A stretch of 51,471 nucleotides of DNA from NCBI RefSeq assembly GCF_020216525.1, contig NZ_JAIWOY010000003.1:67206-118676 (forward strand), in the 5' to 3' direction. The stretch comes from Nocardioides nematodiphilus (GTDB lineage: Bacteria; Actinomycetota; Actinomycetes; Propionibacteriales; Nocardioidaceae). Under the pieces are notes generated by a model that did no database searches, was not told the origin of the DNA, and saw nothing but the letters and a program-made list of their open reading frames with translations. Made by a program: the position numbers and the translations under genes. Numbering within the stretch: position 1 is the stretch's first letter; each line of letters begins with the position of its first letter. This document shows, in pieces, positions 49,327-51,471 of this stretch.

Positions 49327-51413
49327 AGAAGCGTCCGACCTACCTGCGCCCGCTCGCGGTCGCGGCTGTCCTGACCACCGCTGTCCTCGGTACGGGCGCT
49401 GCCACCGCGGCGACCTCGGGCGACTCCGGGGTCAAGGTGACCAACACCGAGAGCGTCCAGGTCTACCTGGACCCCGACGGCACGCTCGGCATGCAGCACG
49501 TCTACGAGCAGCTCACCCTCGCCGGCCACGGCTCGGTCAAGCTCTCCAACCCGATCGCCACCGACGGGCTGCGCAACCTCAACGGGTTCTCGGGTGTCTC
49601 CGTCAAGGACGGCAACCAGATCGTCGACACCACCGTCGACGGCAAGAAGCAGCTGCGCTCGGTGAGCAACTACAAGGGCAAGCTGCCGGTCACGCTGAAG
49701 ATCGTCTACAAGCTCGACGGCAAGGTCGTGAAGCCCGGTGACCTCGTCGGCAAGTCCGGTCACCTCGAGGTCACGTACACGGTCGAGAACGTCACCGCCG
49801 TCCCGACCGACCTGACGTTCAACGACGGCAAGGGTGGCAAGGTCACCAAGTCCGTCGACGTCCCGATCCCGCTCGTCGGCAGCCTCAGCACCACCGCCCC
49901 GGAGAACTTCGACAACGTCGTCTCGAAGGAGGCGAGCATGGGTGGCGACGGCCACGGTGGCACGCAGATGCAGTTCACCATGACCCTGCTGCCCCCGGTC
50001 GGCCCGGCCACCTCGACCTTCGGCTACAGCGCCGACATCACCGACGGCGTCGTCCCGCGTGCCGAGCTCCAGGTGCTGCCGGTCGACCCGCTGCAGAGCC
50101 CGACCTTCTCCGGCGCGGCCGCCAGCTACAAGGGCGGCGCCGACACGGGTGTCGAGCTCACCGACGGCGCGCTCCAGATGGATGACGGCCTGGTCCGCCT
50201 GCGCGGCGGGGCCTCCGACCTCGTCGCCGGCCTGATCAAGCTGCACGACGGCGCCGGCCAGCTCAGCACCGGCCTCAAGGACACCGCCGTGCCCGGCGCC
50301 CACAAGCTCGCCGACGGCACCACCCAGCTGGACGACGGCGGCAAGAAGCTCGCCGACGGCGCCGGCCAGCTCAGCGACGGGCTGCAGCAGCTCAAGTCGA
50401 AGACGCCGCAGCTGGCGGACGGCGTGCACCAGATCTATGCGGGCCAGGTAGCGATCGCCGCCGGCCTCACGAAGATGTACGACGGCGTCACTGACCCGGC
50501 GAAGAAGCAGCAGATCGATCAGCTCATCGGCTGGGCGAAGACCGTCAACGACGACATCGGCTCCGCAGGCACCGCGGGCGACGGTGGCAAGACGGTCTTC
50601 GGCGCGCTCGTCGAGATCGAGGACCACCTCAGCAACCTGGACCAGTCGAACCCCGACGTCGCGGCAGCGCTGGGCGTGGCGCATGACTGGGTCGAGAAGT
50701 CGGGTAGTGGCTACAAGGGCAAGCTGACTGTCGACGCCATCAACGCGCTACTCGTCTCGATCGGAACCCAGACGGTCAAGAGCTCGCTCGCGGAGATCTC
50801 CGCGGGTCTCGGCACGCCGACCGGCCCCTGCGACACTAAGGACGAGAAGCGGCAGAGCCTGCGGGCCTGTATGGCACGGCTCGTCGATGGGGGCCGTCAG
50901 CTCAACGACGCCGTTCCGCAGCTTCGCGCGGGCGTCAACCAGCTCGCCGCGGGCAGTCTCCAACTCAAGGACGGCTCGTCCCAGCTGAGCGATGGTCTCG
51001 GCCAGGCCAACACCGGCGCGCACCAGCTCGCCGACGGTCTCGGTGCCGCGGCCGACGGCGCCGGCCAGATCGACGACGGTCTCGGCCAGGCCCGCGACGG
51101 TGCTCCGCAGATCGTCGACGGCGCCAAGCAGCTCTCGGAGAAGGGCAGCCAGAAGATCGCGCAGGCCGGTCAGGACACCGCCCAGAGCTACGGCGAGATG
51201 TACGCCGAGCTGGTCGCCGAGGGCAAGCGCGCCCGCGAGGACTCGATGGCCATCGGGGCTCCCGAGGGTGCCACCGCGATGACCGCCTACCAGTTCATCG
51301 TGACCGGTGACGACGGCCAGGGCTCGCGCAACACCGACCGCGCGCTGCTTGCGGGCGGCCTGCTCATCGCCACCGGCGGCGGCCTGCTGCTGCGTCGTCG
51401 CTTCGCACGCTGA
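49323..51413 (+). CDS. secreted, membrane-anchored heptad-repeat protein
   Basis: A 696-residue protein. It has a signal peptide (about 1-30, AATAA end) and a beta-rich domain (about 35-265). Two long runs of a 7-residue repeat of the type QLxDGxx follow (about 278-390 and 515-605), separated by a less regular segment with Cys503 and Cys516, then a C-terminal membrane helix (674-690) ending RRRFAR. The repeats match the X-heptad pattern of YhgE/Pip and EsaA-like proteins, but the multi-helix membrane part of those families is missing. It probably spans the cell wall as an elongated coiled structure; function unknown. Confidence 0.75.
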   Translation: MKKRPTYLRPLAVAAVLTTAVLGTGAATAATSGDSGVKVTNTESVQVYLDPDGTLGMQHVYEQLTLAGHGSVKLSNPIATDGLRNLNGFSGVSVKDGNQIVDTTVDGKKQLRSVSNYKGKLPVTLKIVYKLDGKVVKPGDLVGKSGHLEVTYTVENVTAVPTDLTFNDGKGGKVTKSVDVPIPLVGSLSTTAPENFDNVVSKEASMGGDGHGGTQMQFTMTLLPPVGPATSTFGYSADITDGVVPRAELQVLPVDPLQSPTFSGAAASYKGGADTGVELTDGALQMDDGLVRLRGGASDLVAGLIKLHDGAGQLSTGLKDTAVPGAHKLADGTTQLDDGGKKLADGAGQLSDGLQQLKSKTPQLADGVHQIYAGQVAIAAGLTKMYDGVTDPAKKQQIDQLIGWAKTVNDDIGSAGTAGDGGKTVFGALVEIEDHLSNLDQSNPDVAAALGVAHDWVEKSGSGYKGKLTVDAINALLVSIGTQTVKSSLAEISAGLGTPTGPCDTKDEKRQSLRACMARLVDGGRQLNDAVPQLRAGVNQLAAGSLQLKDGSSQLSDGLGQANTGAHQLADGLGAAADGAGQIDDGLGQARDGAPQIVDGAKQLSEKGSQKIAQAGQDTAQSYGEMYAELVAEGKRAREDSMAIGAPEGATAMTAYQFIVTGDDGQGSRNTDRALLAGGLLIATGGGLLLRRRFAR

Positions 51414-51429
51414 TCGATCCGTCCAGAGA

Positions 51430-51455
51430 GGGCCGGCTGCTCACGCAGCCGGCCC
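51430..51455 (+). terminator. terminator of the heptad-repeat unit
   Basis: Perfect 11-bp stem (51430-51440 with 51445-51455) around a TCAC loop, 17 nt after the stop codon. Confidence 0.75.
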
Positions 51456-51471
51456 GGTCGTGATCCTCGGG

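Overview
The window is about 51 kb of very GC-rich chromosomal DNA (roughly 70% by eye) and reads as core genome of an actinobacterium, most likely Nocardioides or another member of the Nocardioidaceae. This rests on gene order and protein features: a DksA-like zinc finger protein, lspA, rluD and dnaE in a row; a his operon with a PriA-type HisA; the Trp-operon membrane protein and the HGxxPAAW micro-protein ahead of trpCBA; lgt, gltBD, pyk, an ANTAR regulator, a liv operon and polA. As far as I remember, Streptomyces has a similar order. I see no insertion sequence, phage, CRISPR array or biosynthetic cluster. No stretch longer than 300 bases lacks a gene.

Layout. 1-8546: DksA-like protein, lipoprotein signal peptidase, pseudouridine synthase, GNAT, replicative polymerase DnaE and two membrane-associated unknowns. 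8581-9246: a LON-domain protein on the minus strand. 9319-14815: tightly coupled hisD-hisC-hisB-hisH-(small membrane protein)-hisA/priA-hisF. 14901-21387: an accessory block holding an AhpD-like protein and an ECF41/SigJ sigma factor (divergent), a broken dihydrofolate-reductase-family gene, a VOC protein, a maleylpyruvate-isomerase-like protein and a heterodimeric ABC exporter. 21396-26938: hisI, Trp membrane protein, HGxxPAAW protein, trpC, trpB, trpA, an Sco copper lipoprotein and lgt. 27100-33142: gltB and gltD. 33273-35549: pyk, a tRNA-Leu(CAA) on the minus strand, and an ANTAR response regulator. 35686-42204: livJ-H-M-G-F followed without a gap by a polar amino-acid permease and ATPase, with a convergent binding protein at 42284-43096. 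43235-51413: GNAT, thioesterase, polA, a flippase-like membrane protein, and a two-gene unit of a small membrane protein and a secreted heptad-repeat protein.

The genes centre on nitrogen and amino-acid metabolism: glutamate synthase, His and Trp synthesis, and two amino-acid importers. Replication and lipoprotein maturation genes lie among them (lspA and lgt process the lipoproteins encoded here). hisG, hisE, trpE, trpD and trpF are not in the window; trpF may be replaced by the PriA-type HisA.

Start sites follow two styles. Genes inside operons have Shine-Dalgarno sequences or 4-8 nt overlaps. Eleven genes instead have a TAnnnT-like -10 box 6-8 nt before an ATG or GTG with no Shine-Dalgarno, as expected for leaderless mRNAs. 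Strong perfect hairpins close most transcription units.

Most of the window is ordinary core genome. The observations most worth a second look are a mirror-symmetric divergent ECF41-type promoter (15401-15455), the secreted heptad-repeat protein and its membrane partner (48742-51413), the residue 19/80 change in PriA, the short-variable-arm tRNA-Leu, and a perfect palindrome between a thioesterase gene and polA.
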